DNA of 38,831 bases from Streptococcus loxodontisalivarius (GCF_016908645.1 NZ_JAFBEH010000021.1:1-38831), one strand, 5' to 3'. Positions 1-8,903 are shown, numbered from the stretch's first letter. The notes: generated from the letters alone by a model not told the origin. Program-made: numbers and translations.

Positions 1-36
1 AATGAGTGCAAAAATCAGATAGTAATCTCAAAATAT

Positions 37-348
37 CTACTGTCTAAAAATTATTTTCTCTTTAAAGCATTGAAATACTTGACAATTGGTAGAAAATAAG
101 AGCAGTATTTCCCTAAAATTTGAGATAATCCCAATCCGTCCAAGGGTTTCGACATAGAGGAAAATAAAGAGATAAGCAGCCAGCAAAAGTTTCCAAGAAG
201 CTCGCTTGGCATGGGCTGATAAGGAATAAATACTTGCGACAATGCTGCTATTAAGCAGCATCACGAAGTAGACAAAAGCGTAGGAGGACCTTATTTGAAT
301 CAAGTCTCCACTTTTCCATATTGCTATCTCTGTCAGTATCCTCTCCAT
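37..348 (-). CDS. Small membrane protein of unknown function (103 aa)
   Basis: I do not recognise this protein. It has about two hydrophobic segments, roughly residues 24-45 (YAFVYFVMLLNSS...) and 52-72 (WKLLLAAYLFIFLYVETLG), separated by a short basic stretch (HAKRAS), and a polar tail ending FKEKIIFRQ. The start is supported by an AAGGAAGAGAAAAGG stretch just upstream and by a separate extended -10 promoter at 398-426. It is therefore probably its own transcript and not the tail of the sensor-kinase operon. It lies downstream of a GHKL sensor-like gene but is not a response regulator or a recognisable peptide precursor. It could also be the remnant of a longer membrane protein. The function is unknown. 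Confidence 0.45.
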   Translation of the reverse strand: MERILTEIAIWKSGDLIQIRSSYAFVYFVMLLNSSIVASIYSLSAHAKRASWKLLLAAYLFIFLYVETLGRIGIISNFREILLLFSTNCQVFQCFKEKIIFRQ

Positions 349-397
349 AAAACCTTTTCTCTTCCTTTATAAATTCTAAAAATTAAAACGCTTGACT

Positions 398-426
398 ATT
401 ATACCATAGTTCCCTATTTTTTGGAA
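398..426 (-). promoter_or_regulatory. Extended -10 promoter for the 103-aa membrane protein
   Basis: On the minus strand there is TGG-TATAAT (-10 at 398-403). A poor -35 (TTCCAA, 421-426) lies 17 bp upstream. The predicted transcript start, near 391, gives a leader of about 43 nt before the ATG at 348. Confidence 0.5.
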
Positions 427-438
427 TATAAATAACCT

Positions 439-1731
439 TTAGCCTCTTCTGATATAGAGCGTCTGCGTAAAAAGATAATGGTCGCTCTTGGTTGTCAGGC
501 TTACATTAGGGTATTTAGAAATGGTATCAGATAGTTTGGCTAAACCTAGCCCTCTTCCTTGTCCCTTGGTTGATTTATCTCTTTTAAAAAGTTCTGATAG
601 ATAGTGCTCTTTTTCTTTCATGGCATTCTCAACGATAACAATCTGATCCATACCATCTCTGAGAAAGGCCAGGCAGAGCTCCGGACAGGGAGCCTCCACT
701 GCTGCTTCAATAGCATTATCCAAAAAGATTGATAAACAGAGCACTATATCCAAAATCTCCATATGAAAATGATCAATCTCTTCTGGTACTTCAATATAGG
801 TCTTAACTCCCAGCTGGTTAGCCTCTAGCAGTTTAGCAAAAACCAAGCTCTTAACAGGGGAAACCTGCATGTTTATCAGACAGGACATCTCCGCTGAACT
901 AGTTGAAAGACTAGCCTTCTTGGGATCTAGCAAGGATTGGTAACCTTCCTTGATTTCCGAAAGATGACCTTTTTCTATCCTTCCTTTTAAATCCAAGAGC
1001 TCTCTCTCAGCATCCTGTTTAAATTCCTCCAACTGCAGATAGAGCTGCTCAATGTGCAGATTGTAGGACTCCATATCCGACAACATCTTACTATTTTGTT
1101 TAAGAGATTGGAGTTCCAGATAGTTCTTACAGGTTCTATTTAAATAGCTGAGCAGGCTAAGGAAAACCAGAAAATAAAGCATGACACTAATCTTTAACTC
1201 CACCTGATGTTCCATGGCAAATAGCCCAAAATGAGGAGAAAAGAAACTATAAACAAGTACATAATAAACGGTCATACTCCCTAACAGACCTTTCAAAACC
1301 CAGTGCGTACTTTTGTGAGACTTATCCATCTGACGAATAGATTCAAAATCCAGGGCCAAAAATTCACTGATAAGTAGGTAGATAGGATAGACACAGATAT
1401 AGGATAGAAGAAGCAGAAAATCAGACGGTTGTTTCATTTCCAAAAGAGATGGAATCACCCAAAATAGTAGAAAACGCGAACTCATATCTGTTATACACAA
1501 GGGGAAAAGACTGTAAAAGAAACTATCAAGCTTAGGAAGACCATATTCTTTCTGACACATATAATACATGATCAAAGGCTCTAGCAACATCAGAACAGGA
1601 AAAATGCCTTCTAAAATAATTATCGAACAATAAAATAATAAGGGTAATCTCAGACGAGTCAGGTGCCTAAAGACACGCCAGTCAATTAGGCACTTGACCG
1701 CCAGTATCGCTAAAAATAATCCAGGAAACAT
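439..1731 (-). CDS. GHKL sensor protein (ComD/BlpH-like) lacking the phospho-acceptor histidine
   Basis: This is a membrane sensor of the HPK10/ComD-like class. The N-terminal half has about six or seven hydrophobic helices, then a coiled stretch and a C-terminal GHKL ATPase domain. The N box (FLDNAIEAA) and the G box (STKGQGRGLGLAKL) look intact. In the dimerisation region, where ComD/BlpH proteins have F-R-H-D, this protein reads F-K-Q-D, so the histidine is glutamine (CAG, 1015-1017). No response regulator is adjacent. I chose the internal ATG at 1731 (430 aa) because GGAGAG lies 9 nt upstream. A longer reading from 1785 would have to translate through the gltX terminator hairpin at 1757-1779. 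It is probably a pseudokinase or a phosphatase/scaffold, which is an inference. Confidence 0.75.
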   Translation of the reverse strand: MFPGLFLAILAVKCLIDWRVFRHLTRLRLPLLFYCSIIILEGIFPVLMLLEPLIMYYMCQKEYGLPKLDSFFYSLFPLCITDMSSRFLLFWVIPSLLEMKQPSDFLLLLSYICVYPIYLLISEFLALDFESIRQMDKSHKSTHWVLKGLLGSMTVYYVLVYSFFSPHFGLFAMEHQVELKISVMLYFLVFLSLLSYLNRTCKNYLELQSLKQNSKMLSDMESYNLHIEQLYLQLEEFKQDAERELLDLKGRIEKGHLSEIKEGYQSLLDPKKASLSTSSAEMSCLINMQVSPVKSLVFAKLLEANQLGVKTYIEVPEEIDHFHMEILDIVLCLSIFLDNAIEAAVEAPCPELCLAFLRDGMDQIVIVENAMKEKEHYLSELFKRDKSTKGQGRGLGLAKLSDTISKYPNVSLTTKSDHYLFTQTLYIRRG

Positions 1732-1756
1732 TCTTTTCTTCTCTCCAAAACAACGA

Positions 1757-1779
1757 GAGGGGCTGACTGGCAGCCCCTC
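1757..1779 (-). terminator. Terminator or attenuator hairpin between gltX and the sensor gene
   Basis: A perfect 9-bp stem (GAGGGGCTG / CAGCCCCTC) with a 5-nt loop lies directly after the gltX stop on the minus strand. The following TCTCGTTGTTTTGG is only moderately U-rich, so read-through into the sensor gene is plausible. Confidence 0.6.
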
Positions 1780-1787
1780 GGTCATTA

Positions 1788-3245
1788 TTATTTAATTGTT
1801 GCCAACATGTTATCAATATGTTGGATAGATTTGTCACGACCTAGAAGGAAGATAGTATCTGGCAATTCTGGACCGTGCATTTCACCTGAAACAGCGATAC
1901 GGATTGGCATAAAGAGGTTTTTACCCTTGATGCCTGTTTCTTTTTGGACAGCCTTAATTTGTGGGAAGATGTTTTCTGTAACAAATTCCTCATCAGAAAG
2001 GGCTTCAAGTTTAGCTTTGAAGGCTTCAAGAACAGTTGGAACCGTTTCGCCTGCCATCACTTCTTTTTCAGCTTCTGTCAATTCTGGGATGTCTGAGAAG
2101 AAGAGGTCTGTCAAAGGCACGATTTCATCAGCTGATTTCAATTGAGGTTTGTAGAGCTCAACCAATTTTTCAGCCTTGTCTGTCAAACGCCCTGCTTTTT
2201 CCAAGAATGGTTTGCAGAGTTCAAAGACAGTCTCGAAGTCAGCATTTTTAAGGTACTCATTGCTCATCCAGTCAAGTTTCTTCTGGTCGAAGGCTGCTGG
2301 AGACTTGCTGAGGCGGTTCTCATCAAAGAGATCAATCAATTGTTCACGTGAGAAGATTTCATCTTCACCACCAGGGTTCCAACCAAGAAGTGCGATAAAG
2401 TTGAAGACAGCTTCTGGAAGGTAACCTTTTTGACGGTAGTCCTCGATAAATTGAAGGGTGTTAGTGTCACGTTTTGACAATTTCTTACCAGTTTCAGAGT
2501 TGATGATAAGCGTCATGTGACCAAATGCTGGCGCATTCCATCCAAGTGCTTCATAAATCATTAGCTGTTTTGGTGTATTGGCGATATGGTCATCTCCACG
2601 GATAACGTGAGAGATTTGCATATCGTGGTCATCGATAACAACGGCAAAGTTGTAAGTTGGGTAACCATCTTTCTTCTGGATAACCCAGTCACCACCGATA
2701 TTGCCACCCTCAAACTCGATGTCGCCTTTAACCATGTCAGTCCATTTGTAGATTCCTGACTCGTTAACAGCAAGACGGACAGTTGGGATAATGCCAGCTG
2801 CTTCACGTTCTGCGATGTAGGCTGCTTTTTCCTCTTCAGACATACCGATGAATTCGTTGATGTAACGTGGTGTTTCACCTGCTGCTTCTTGACGCTCACG
2901 CTCTGCTGCCAACTCATCTTCTGTTACGTATGACTTGTAGGCCTTACCTTCAGCCAAGAGTTGGTCGATGTATTTTTGGTAGAGTTCCAAACGTTCTGAC
3001 TGACGGTAGTTGTCATGTGTCTCTGGGCTTTCATCCCAGTCCATTCCCAACCAACGCAAGTTTTCAAGTTGTGAACGTTCACCGTCTTCAACATGGCGTT
3101 TGCGGTCAGTATCTTCGATACGGATGATAAAATCACCACCGTGATGACGGGCATAAAGGTAGTTAAAAAGGGCTGTGCGGGCATTTCCGATGTGGAGGAG
3201 CCCAGTTGGACTTGGTGCGTAACGCACACGGATTTTATCTGACAT
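1788..3245 (-). CDS. gltX: Glutamyl-tRNA synthetase
   Basis: Class I aminoacyl-tRNA synthetase that charges tRNA-Glu; in Firmicutes it also mischarges tRNA-Gln for the GatCAB route. The 485-aa length is normal. The HIGH-type motif is near the N-terminus ([20 protein letters not shown]). The KMSKS-type motif is KKLSKRD, around residue 255, in the usual spacing for bacterial GluRS. The C-terminal part is the helical anticodon-binding region. The ATG at 3245 is preceded by AGGAGA at good spacing and by an extended -10 promoter at 3277-3285. The gene ends 2 nt before the longest reading of the sensor gene, but a hairpin separates the two. Confidence 0.97.
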   Translation of the reverse strand: MSDKIRVRYAPSPTGLLHIGNARTALFNYLYARHHGGDFIIRIEDTDRKRHVEDGERSQLENLRWLGMDWDESPETHDNYRQSERLELYQKYIDQLLAEGKAYKSYVTEDELAAERERQEAAGETPRYINEFIGMSEEEKAAYIAEREAAGIIPTVRLAVNESGIYKWTDMVKGDIEFEGGNIGGDWVIQKKDGYPTYNFAVVIDDHDMQISHVIRGDDHIANTPKQLMIYEALGWNAPAFGHMTLIINSETGKKLSKRDTNTLQFIEDYRQKGYLPEAVFNFIALLGWNPGGEDEIFSREQLIDLFDENRLSKSPAAFDQKKLDWMSNEYLKNADFETVFELCKPFLEKAGRLTDKAEKLVELYKPQLKSADEIVPLTDLFFSDIPELTEAEKEVMAGETVPTVLEAFKAKLEALSDEEFVTENIFPQIKAVQKETGIKGKNLFMPIRIAVSGEMHGPELPDTIFLLGRDKSIQHIDNMLATIK

Positions 3246-3276
3246 AATATTCTCCTGTAAAATTTCAATCGTTCTT

Positions 3277-3285
3277 ATTATAGCA
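3277..3285 (-). promoter_or_regulatory. Extended -10 promoter of gltX
   Basis: TGC-TATAAT on the minus strand (-10 hexamer at 3277-3282), with no good -35 at 17 bp. The predicted start is about 25 nt before the gltX ATG. It lies directly downstream of the terminator of the preceding gene. Confidence 0.6.
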
Positions 3286-3296
3286 TAGGAAAAACG

Positions 3297-3323
3297 AAAA
3301 AAACAGTCGGACCAGCCAACTGT
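3297..3323 (-). terminator. Rho-independent terminator of the GT-C-like gene
   Basis: On the minus strand an 8-bp stem (ACAGTTGG / CCGACTGT, one G-U pair) with a 5-nt loop is followed by seven T residues. It sits 8 bp after the stop of the 573-aa membrane protein. Confidence 0.85.
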
Positions 3324-3331
3324 TCATCAAT

Positions 3332-5053
3332 TTAAGCATGATTTTTTAACTTGTAAAAACTTAAACACCACATCAATAGAGTCAAAATAAGACTCGGTAG
3401 TAACCATATCGGATTTTGGTAGGTGAGGACTGCCTTGTGTTTACCAATTTGTGACTCTACAATAGGCATTCCAATTTCTGATAGATGGAGCTGTTCAGGA
3501 GTATAGAGCTTACCATCTATTGAGAGTTGACTATTGTGATAGATAACTAATGGCAAGGTCGTCTTCTTGACACTTTCACTAGTCCACTCATAGCTGATAC
3601 TGCCCTTGTTGACACTGATTTTAAAATCCTGTGGATTATTAATAACAGCAGCTCGATACATATTGTAATAGTGCTTCGATGTCGCGCTATCAAGGGCAAC
3701 TCCTCCCTCTTCATAACTTGGAAGGTAATCAGCCATATAGGCTTCTGTCATTTCAATAAATTCGGATAAATCAGTTGAATTTACTGCTCGTCTAAAATCA
3801 CTCTCTGAAACACTAACTTTAATATAATAATCACGAGTCATAAAATTGTCATAGCGACGCAGACTTCCAAGATAGACATGCCCCACACCATAGAGCACGG
3901 AAAAGGCAAGCAAGAAGCAAGTACATACTTTTTGCCATTTAGGTAGGGGATAAGCAGTCAAGAATAAGCCTAGGCTAATCAAAAGAAGAACGATGGCATA
4001 ATCAAAGAAACGATGAGGAAACTGAATAAGTTCAACAATCCCATATCCCTTTCCTGCCAGCAGTTGCCAAGGGAAAAGATTAGTAGAAAGACACAAAAAT
4101 ATAGCATAGATTAAACTAAGATACAGTAAGCGTCTTCCTCTTTTTTGAAGAAGCCAAATCAGACTCAAAACAAACTGTAACACCATCAAAATCACTGTAG
4201 ACTTTGGAGCAAAGTGGGTTCTTGCATACATATTTAACGTATCTGTCAAGAAAGTTTCGTTTACATAAACAGGAATAATATCATTGGCTGTATAAAGATG
4301 TAGAAAACTAAGCCAAATATTCGGCGTTAGCAAAAGAAATATCACAATTGATTGTAGGAGCAATTTGAAATCGACCCACTTCTGGGAGGATTTTATCCAA
4401 CTTGCACTAAATACAAAGAGATAGATAGTTAGTAAAAACAAGGTTGATAACAAATGAACCTGTGTCATCAAACCAACCGAGATAGCTAATCCCCACTTGT
4501 TTAAGCGACCAGTCTTCATATACAAGAGGACCGGTAATAAGCAAAGTGGAAAAAAGATTATTCCCCATGTTCTAAACCCTTGATTGGTCATCCAACTAAC
4601 CAGTGGATAGCTGACAGCAAAAAATAAGGATAACAAGATATTATACGACTGTTTTACCTCTAATTTCTTTAAGCAAATATACATGTTAAGACTTGATAAG
4701 AAGTAAAGCAACCAAGATGAAATCAGGAAGTAACGGTACCAAGTACCTGAAATCAACACTAACAAACCATTGATATAGGCAAATAGTGGACCATATAAGG
4801 CATTAATAATACGTCCTGTCGAATTAAAGCCGTACAACATTGTAAAGTAGGAATAGTTTCCTTCTTTTATCTGCATGGCAGTTTCATAAAATCTATTATA
4901 GTGAAAACTAAGATCCCAACCTGTCGGGACAGACCTCTCCACTATAGGAACAAGCATCAGCAATAAAGAAAAGATAGCAAAAAACAAGTAAACAAATCTA
5001 TCTTTTTCTAGTAAGCTAAAGCCTTTTTGAATGAACTCTCTCTCTTTTCTCAT
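3332..5053 (-). CDS. Large polytopic membrane protein, GT-C / PTPS-related type
   Basis: This 573-aa protein has about 11-13 hydrophobic helices in its first 400 residues, a soluble extracytoplasmic stretch (about 400-540, starting SLRRYDNFMTRDYYIK) and one last helix. An acidic motif after the first helix (PTGWDLSFHYNRFYE) resembles the first-loop Asp motif of GT-C glycosyltransferases and of the '6-pyruvoyl-tetrahydropterin synthase related' membrane family. This suggests transfer of a sugar from a lipid carrier, or a YfhO-like role, but no substrate can be read from the sequence. The start is the first ATG. No strong Shine-Dalgarno is visible (AAAGAATTTAA only). The gene is monocistronic, with its own terminator at 3297-3323. 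Confidence 0.8.
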   Translation of the reverse strand: MRKEREFIQKGFSLLEKDRFVYLFFAIFSLLLMLVPIVERSVPTGWDLSFHYNRFYETAMQIKEGNYSYFTMLYGFNSTGRIINALYGPLFAYINGLLVLISGTWYRYFLISSWLLYFLSSLNMYICLKKLEVKQSYNILLSLFFAVSYPLVSWMTNQGFRTWGIIFFPLCLLPVLLYMKTGRLNKWGLAISVGLMTQVHLLSTLFLLTIYLFVFSASWIKSSQKWVDFKLLLQSIVIFLLLTPNIWLSFLHLYTANDIIPVYVNETFLTDTLNMYARTHFAPKSTVILMVLQFVLSLIWLLQKRGRRLLYLSLIYAIFLCLSTNLFPWQLLAGKGYGIVELIQFPHRFFDYAIVLLLISLGLFLTAYPLPKWQKVCTCFLLAFSVLYGVGHVYLGSLRRYDNFMTRDYYIKVSVSESDFRRAVNSTDLSEFIEMTEAYMADYLPSYEEGGVALDSATSKHYYNMYRAAVINNPQDFKISVNKGSISYEWTSESVKKTTLPLVIYHNSQLSIDGKLYTPEQLHLSEIGMPIVESQIGKHKAVLTYQNPIWLLPSLILTLLMWCLSFYKLKNHA

Positions 5054-5097
5054 TTAAATTCTTTATCTCACTTTTTAATTTCAAAAAATCTTTTCCC

Positions 5098-5106
5098 ATT
5101 TTATCA
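5098..5106 (-). promoter_or_regulatory. Possible extended -10 promoter of the GT-C-like gene
   Basis: TGA-TAAAAT on the minus strand, about 45 nt before the ATG. There is no convincing -35. The rest of the 5054-5256 gap is AT-rich and holds only the terminator of the next gene. Confidence 0.4.
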
Positions 5107-5183
5107 TATTTTAAGAGTAAATGGTTTCAAACTTGCTTATTTAAGTCTTTTTTTCTAAATAATAATTCCAAAACCTACAGCTA

Positions 5184-5233
5184 ATAAAAAATACTCCTAA
5201 AACTAGAGACTTAGCTCCAAGTTCAAAGAGTAT
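5184..5233 (-). terminator. Terminator-like hairpin after the AIM24-family gene
   Basis: On the minus strand ATACTC pairs with GAGTAT, with an inner AACT/AGTT pairing, followed by TTTTTTATT. The long loop makes this weaker than the other terminators here. Confidence 0.55.
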
Positions 5234-5256
5234 CATTTATTCTTTTATAAAATTGC

Positions 5257-5964
5257 CTATTCCGTCACTAAATAGCTTCCTAGCACCCCAGCAAAAGCTT
5301 GAAGGTTAAGGCTCTGAACATAGATTTCACCATGTCCATGGAAGGTATTGACCACACCTTCACCTGTACCAATAGACTGAAAGAAACTGTTTTCTAAATG
5401 AATATCATAGTCAAGGCTTGTACTCCATGCCACAACATGAGCATTGTCAATGGTCATGGTTTCACCTTTGAGTTCTAATTTTTTGATAGAGCCAAAGGCA
5501 TTGGCAAGAAGGGTTCCTTCTCCTTCTGTCGTCATGACAAAGAGACCACCTTGACCACCAAAGAAGGCACGTCCGACAGATTGCCTTTCCATATGGTATT
5601 GAGCAGAGCCATCTAGAGCAAGAAAGGCACCGTCATTGAGACGATACTGTTTGTCTCCCAATTCCAGAGCAATGACTTGACCTGGGACAGATGGTGCTAA
5701 AGCCAATTTCCCATCATCTTGGTTGGATACTGCCTCTGTAATAAAGAAACTCTCACCCGAGGTCATTGCTCGGCCTAGAGCGCCTAGCATTTTACCAAAG
5801 CCAGCCCCACGTCCATTGACCCGAGTGTTCAAGGTGACACTCGGCGTATGATAGACCATGCTTCCACGCTGAATATAGGCCCTTTCGCCAGCTTCAAGAG
5901 CAATTTCTACGAGAGGAAACTGCATATTACTATCAATAGAGTAAGTCATACGATTATCTGCCAT
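5257..5964 (-). CDS. AIM24 / TIGR00266 family protein
   Basis: This 235-aa soluble protein matches the TIGR00266/AIM24 family: a glycine-rich beta-sandwich protein with recurring short beta motifs, such as ERAYIQRGSMVYHTPSV, GESFFITEAVSN and FGGQGGLFVMTTEGEGTLL. There is no signal peptide and no membrane helix. The bacterial function is not established, and the mitochondrial AIM24 homologue gives only a loose hint. The start ATG is preceded by GGAGG. The gene follows the carbonic anhydrase gene by 27 bp on the same strand, so the two are probably co-transcribed, but this does not reveal a shared pathway. Confidence 0.9.
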   Translation of the reverse strand: MADNRMTYSIDSNMQFPLVEIALEAGERAYIQRGSMVYHTPSVTLNTRVNGRGAGFGKMLGALGRAMTSGESFFITEAVSNQDDGKLALAPSVPGQVIALELGDKQYRLNDGAFLALDGSAQYHMERQSVGRAFFGGQGGLFVMTTEGEGTLLANAFGSIKKLELKGETMTIDNAHVVAWSTSLDYDIHLENSFFQSIGTGEGVVNTFHGHGEIYVQSLNLQAFAGVLGSYLVTE

Positions 5965-5991
5965 AAATAGAACCTCCAGCTTAGTTAAATT

Positions 5992-6489
5992 TTAGGGTTT
6001 AACCTCAGTCATACGTCCTGTGTCAACATCATAAACGGCACCATTGATTTCAACATCATCTGGTATCAGTGGCGAAGCCTTGAGTAAGGCCATATCCTCT
6101 CGGACACTCTCTTCCACATCTGTAAACGGAAGGAAATCTTGACCAGCAACATCAACACCTAACTCAGTCTTGATATGTTCTGCAAAGGCTTGATTGGTAA
6201 ATGTCTGCGCTCCGCAGTCGGTGTGGTGGAGGACAACAATTTCTCTAGTCCCCATTTGTTGTTGGGAAATCACCAAGGAGCGAATCATGTCCTCTGTTAC
6301 ACGACCACCTGCATTACGCAAGATATGGGCATCCCCAAGGGCAAGACCAAGCGCCTGTGCAACGTGCAGACGAGAGTCCATGCAGGTTACAATAGCAACT
6401 TTTGTTTTAGGTTTGATTGGAAGATACTTGGTTCCGTGTAGGGCAACATAGGCTTGATTAGCCAACATAAAGTTATCAAAATAAGACAT
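5992..6489 (-). CDS. Beta-class carbonic anhydrase
   Basis: Interconverts CO2 and bicarbonate; in streptococci this supports growth in ambient air by supplying bicarbonate for carboxylations. Beta-class zinc ligands and the Asp/Arg pair are visible: CMDSR near residue 37 and HTDCG near residue 90. The protein (165 aa) is of the short type. I chose the ATG at 6489 because AAAGGAGA lies at ideal spacing just upstream. The upstream extension to 6552 (MIFILRLRCFL...) would cross that ribosome binding site and has no family support. It is first in a likely two-gene unit with the AIM24-family gene. Confidence 0.93.
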   Translation of the reverse strand: MSYFDNFMLANQAYVALHGTKYLPIKPKTKVAIVTCMDSRLHVAQALGLALGDAHILRNAGGRVTEDMIRSLVISQQQMGTREIVVLHHTDCGAQTFTNQAFAEHIKTELGVDVAGQDFLPFTDVEESVREDMALLKASPLIPDDVEINGAVYDVDTGRMTEVKP

Positions 6490-6642
6490 TTCTTCTCCTT
6501 TGATTCCAAAATGGATACTTAAAAAGCATCGCAGCCTTAATATAAAAATCATTTGATTCTCATATTATCAATCTAGCTCCATCATATCATCTTTAGAGTG
6601 TCTTGTCTTGCAAAAGGTTTTATTTTCAAAATATTTCGACAA

Positions 6643-6688
6643 CAAAAAAGCTCCAGAACTGGTCAAATAACTGACAGTATTGGAACTT
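6643..6688 (-). terminator. Terminator of the DUF454-dut-radA operon
   Basis: On the minus strand AAGTTCCA pairs with TGGAGCTT, with an inner ACTGTCA/TGACCAGT helix, followed by six T residues. It starts 10 bp after the radA stop. Confidence 0.8.
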
Positions 6689-6697
6689 CAATTCTTT

Positions 6698-8062
6698 TTA
6701 AGCAGGAAAGACTTTTTTCAAAACCTCTCCAACTGTTGTCACACCAATCACCTCGATACCTTTTGGCAATTCGATACCTTGAAGAGAATTTTTTGGTGCA
6801 TAGATTTTGGTGAAGCCTAGCTTGGCAGCTTCGTTGATACGCTGCTCGATGCGAGTGACACGACGAATCTCGCCTGTTAGACCGATTTCACCGATAAAGG
6901 CTTCTTGTGGATTGGTTGGCTTTTCCTTATAGCTAGAGGCAATGGCTACCGCGACAGCCAAGTCGATGGCTGGCTCATCTAATTTGACACCCCCAGCCGA
7001 CTTGAGATAGGCATCCTGATTTTGCAGCAGAAGCCCGCAGCGCTTCTCCAAAACAGCCATAATCAGACTCACTCGGTTAAAGTCTAGCCCTGTTGTAGTG
7101 CGCTTAGCATTTCCAAAAACGGTCGGCGTCACAAGAGACTGCACCTCAGCAAGGATAGGACGGCTCCCTTCCATGGTAACGACAATGGCAGAGCCCGTCG
7201 CACCGTCAAGGCGCTCCTCCAGAAAGACCTGACTGGGATTGAGAACCTCAACTAGACCACCTGACTGCATCTCAAAAATTCCGATCTCATTGGTCGAGCC
7301 AAAACGGTTTTTGACTGCCCGCAGAATACGGAAGGTGTGGTGGCGCTCCCCTTCAAAATAGAGAACCGTATCCACCATGTGCTCCAGCATACGAGGACCA
7401 GCAAGCGTTCCTTCCTTGGTCACGTGTCCAACAATGAAGGTCGCAATATTGTTTGTTTTAGCCAGCTGCATGAGTTCAGCAGTCACCTCACGCACCTGTG
7501 AGACCGAACCTTGAACACTTGAAACCTCAGGACTCATAATGGTCTGAATCGAATCGATAATGAGAAAATCAGGCTGAATCTTTTCAATCTCAGCTCGGAT
7601 GCTCTGCATGTTAGTCTCAGCATAGAGGTAAAATTCGTTATCGATATTACCCAAACGCTCACTGCGCAATTTAATCTGCTCTGCGGATTCTTCCCCAGAA
7701 GCGTAGAGAACGGTACCCTTATCAGCTAGTTGGGTTGAGACTTGTAAAAGCAGGGTTGACTTTCCGATACCAGGGTCACCACCAATCAGCACCAGACTCC
7801 CCGGCACAACACCGCCTCCCAGCACACGGTTGAACTCATCCATATCTGTCTTGGTACGAGCATAATCAATAGAATCCACATCTTTAAGCTTGATAGGTCT
7901 TGTCTTCTCACCAGTCAAGCTGACGCGAGCATTTTTAACCTCCTGAACCTCAACTTCTTCTACAAAAGAAGACCAGGACGAACAGTTGGGACAACGCCCC
8001 AAATACTTAGGAGAATTGTAGCCACACTCCTGACAAACAAAATTTGTTTTTTTCTTAGCGAT
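6698..8062 (-). CDS. radA: DNA repair and recombination protein RadA
   Basis: RadA is a RecA-fold, hexameric branch-migration helicase that acts in recombinational repair and, in streptococci, in transformation. Order of parts: a C4 zinc finger (CQEC...CPNC, residues 10-27), Walker A ([10 protein letters not shown]), the RadA KNRFG motif and a C-terminal Lon-like domain. The gene has no ATG, GTG or TTG that would include the first half of the zinc finger. The first canonical start, TTG at 8002, would cut between the two cysteine pairs. A strong AAGTAAGGAG (including the dut stop) sits 4 nt before an ATT (8065) and 7 nt before an ATC (8062). I give ATC (454 aa); ATT adds one residue. Last gene of the operon with dut. 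Confidence 0.93.
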   Translation of the reverse strand: MAKKKTNFVCQECGYNSPKYLGRCPNCSSWSSFVEEVEVQEVKNARVSLTGEKTRPIKLKDVDSIDYARTKTDMDEFNRVLGGGVVPGSLVLIGGDPGIGKSTLLLQVSTQLADKGTVLYASGEESAEQIKLRSERLGNIDNEFYLYAETNMQSIRAEIEKIQPDFLIIDSIQTIMSPEVSSVQGSVSQVREVTAELMQLAKTNNIATFIVGHVTKEGTLAGPRMLEHMVDTVLYFEGERHHTFRILRAVKNRFGSTNEIGIFEMQSGGLVEVLNPSQVFLEERLDGATGSAIVVTMEGSRPILAEVQSLVTPTVFGNAKRTTTGLDFNRVSLIMAVLEKRCGLLLQNQDAYLKSAGGVKLDEPAIDLAVAVAIASSYKEKPTNPQEAFIGEIGLTGEIRRVTRIEQRINEAAKLGFTKIYAPKNSLQGIELPKGIEVIGVTTVGEVLKKVFPA

Positions 8063-8069
8063 AATATAA

Positions 8070-8073
8070 CTCC
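8070..8073 (-). promoter_or_regulatory. Ribosome binding site that decides the rare radA start
   Basis: GGAG on the minus strand, immediately after the dut stop codon (8074-8076). The next in-frame codons are AGT TAT ATT ATC GCT AAG, and only ATT or ATC lie at start-codon distance. Confidence 0.75.
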
Positions 8074-8520
8074 TTACTTCCCAGTCGAACCAAAGCCACC
8101 TGTACGAGTGCCAGTTGCCTCATCACCATCCACTAAAAGGAAGGGCATAAAGACACCTTGGACGATGCGTTCACCTTCTTCAAGGACAACTGTCTCGTCA
8201 GTGATATTCTGCATCTGAGCAAAGATGTGTCCCTCATTGTTGGGGTTGCCATAATAGTCTCCGTCGATAACACCGACTGAGTTAATCAATACCAAGCCTT
8301 TTTTGCGGGGATTTGAAGAACGGTCAAAGAGATAAAGCACCTCACCTGCCTGCATGTAGGCCTTAACACCAGTTGGTACCAACTTAATCTCCCCAGGGGC
8401 AATCTCAGTTGTCACAGCAACCTTCAAATCATAACCAGCTGCGTGAGCTGTCTCACGTTTTGGCAGTAACTCTTGGTTGGTAAAGGTCGATACCAACTCA
8501 AAACCACGAATTTTAGTCAT
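8074..8520 (-). CDS. dut: dUTP diphosphatase (dUTPase)
   Basis: Hydrolyses dUTP to dUMP and PPi, keeping uracil out of DNA and feeding thymidylate synthesis. The motifs of trimeric dUTPases are visible: motif 1 (AAGYDLKVA), motif 2 (RSSNPRKKG), motif 3 ([18 protein letters not shown]) and the glycine-rich C-terminal arm that closes the active site ([12 protein letters not shown]). Length (148 aa) is normal. AGGAGA precedes the ATG. It lies 11 bp after the DUF454 gene and directly abuts radA, so dut and radA translation are likely coupled. Confidence 0.96.
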   Translation of the reverse strand: MTKIRGFELVSTFTNQELLPKRETAHAAGYDLKVAVTTEIAPGEIKLVPTGVKAYMQAGEVLYLFDRSSNPRKKGLVLINSVGVIDGDYYGNPNNEGHIFAQMQNITDETVVLEEGERIVQGVFMPFLLVDGDEATGTRTGGFGSTGK

Positions 8521-8531
8521 TTTTTCTCCTC

Positions 8532-8897
8532 TCAGTCCTCTTTATCAGGGATTTTGTAAAATAGATAGTAAGTGATAAAAGCCGTCAGAAGCACCAGCAA
8601 GATTTTCACGGGCAATAGCGGTGCAAAAAAGATGGAAATAGCCATCAAAATATAAATCTGTACAATAATCCTTTTCTTACGTGACCTTGAAATAGACTTG
8701 GTCTCAGCATAATCAGCCACGTAGAAATCATAGAGCTTGGTCCCTCTCAGCCACTTGTCAAACTTCTCAGACGAAGCCGCAAAGCAAGATCCAGCCAACA
8801 ATAAAAAAGGAGTCGTCGGCAAGATTGGCAAGATAATTCCGATGATTCCTAGAAAAAGGCTCACAAAGCCTGCAATAATCAAGAGTACTTTTTTCAT
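8532..8897 (-). CDS. DUF454 (YbaN-like) small membrane protein
   Basis: A 121-aa protein of the DUF454/YbaN family: two close N-terminal helices with the family loop GIIGIILPILPTTPFLLLAG, a soluble middle (CFAASSEKFDKWLRGTKLYDFY), and a C-terminal helical pair (about 78-115). The function is unknown in the family. It is the first gene of DUF454-dut-radA. The ATG has no Shine-Dalgarno, and a near-consensus promoter ends only 6 nt upstream, so the mRNA is predicted to be leaderless (see the promoter entry). The ORF itself is full length for the family. Confidence 0.9.
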   Translation of the reverse strand: MKKVLLIIAGFVSLFLGIIGIILPILPTTPFLLLAGSCFAASSEKFDKWLRGTKLYDFYVADYAETKSISRSRKKRIIVQIYILMAISIFFAPLLPVKILLVLLTAFITYYLFYKIPDKED

Positions 8898-8903
8898 AAT
8901 TTT

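Noticed and set aside
51..242. Frameshifted second half of the 103-aa protein
   Set aside because: The overlapping frame is short and polar, while the chosen frame has coherent membrane helices, a promoter and a ribosome binding site.
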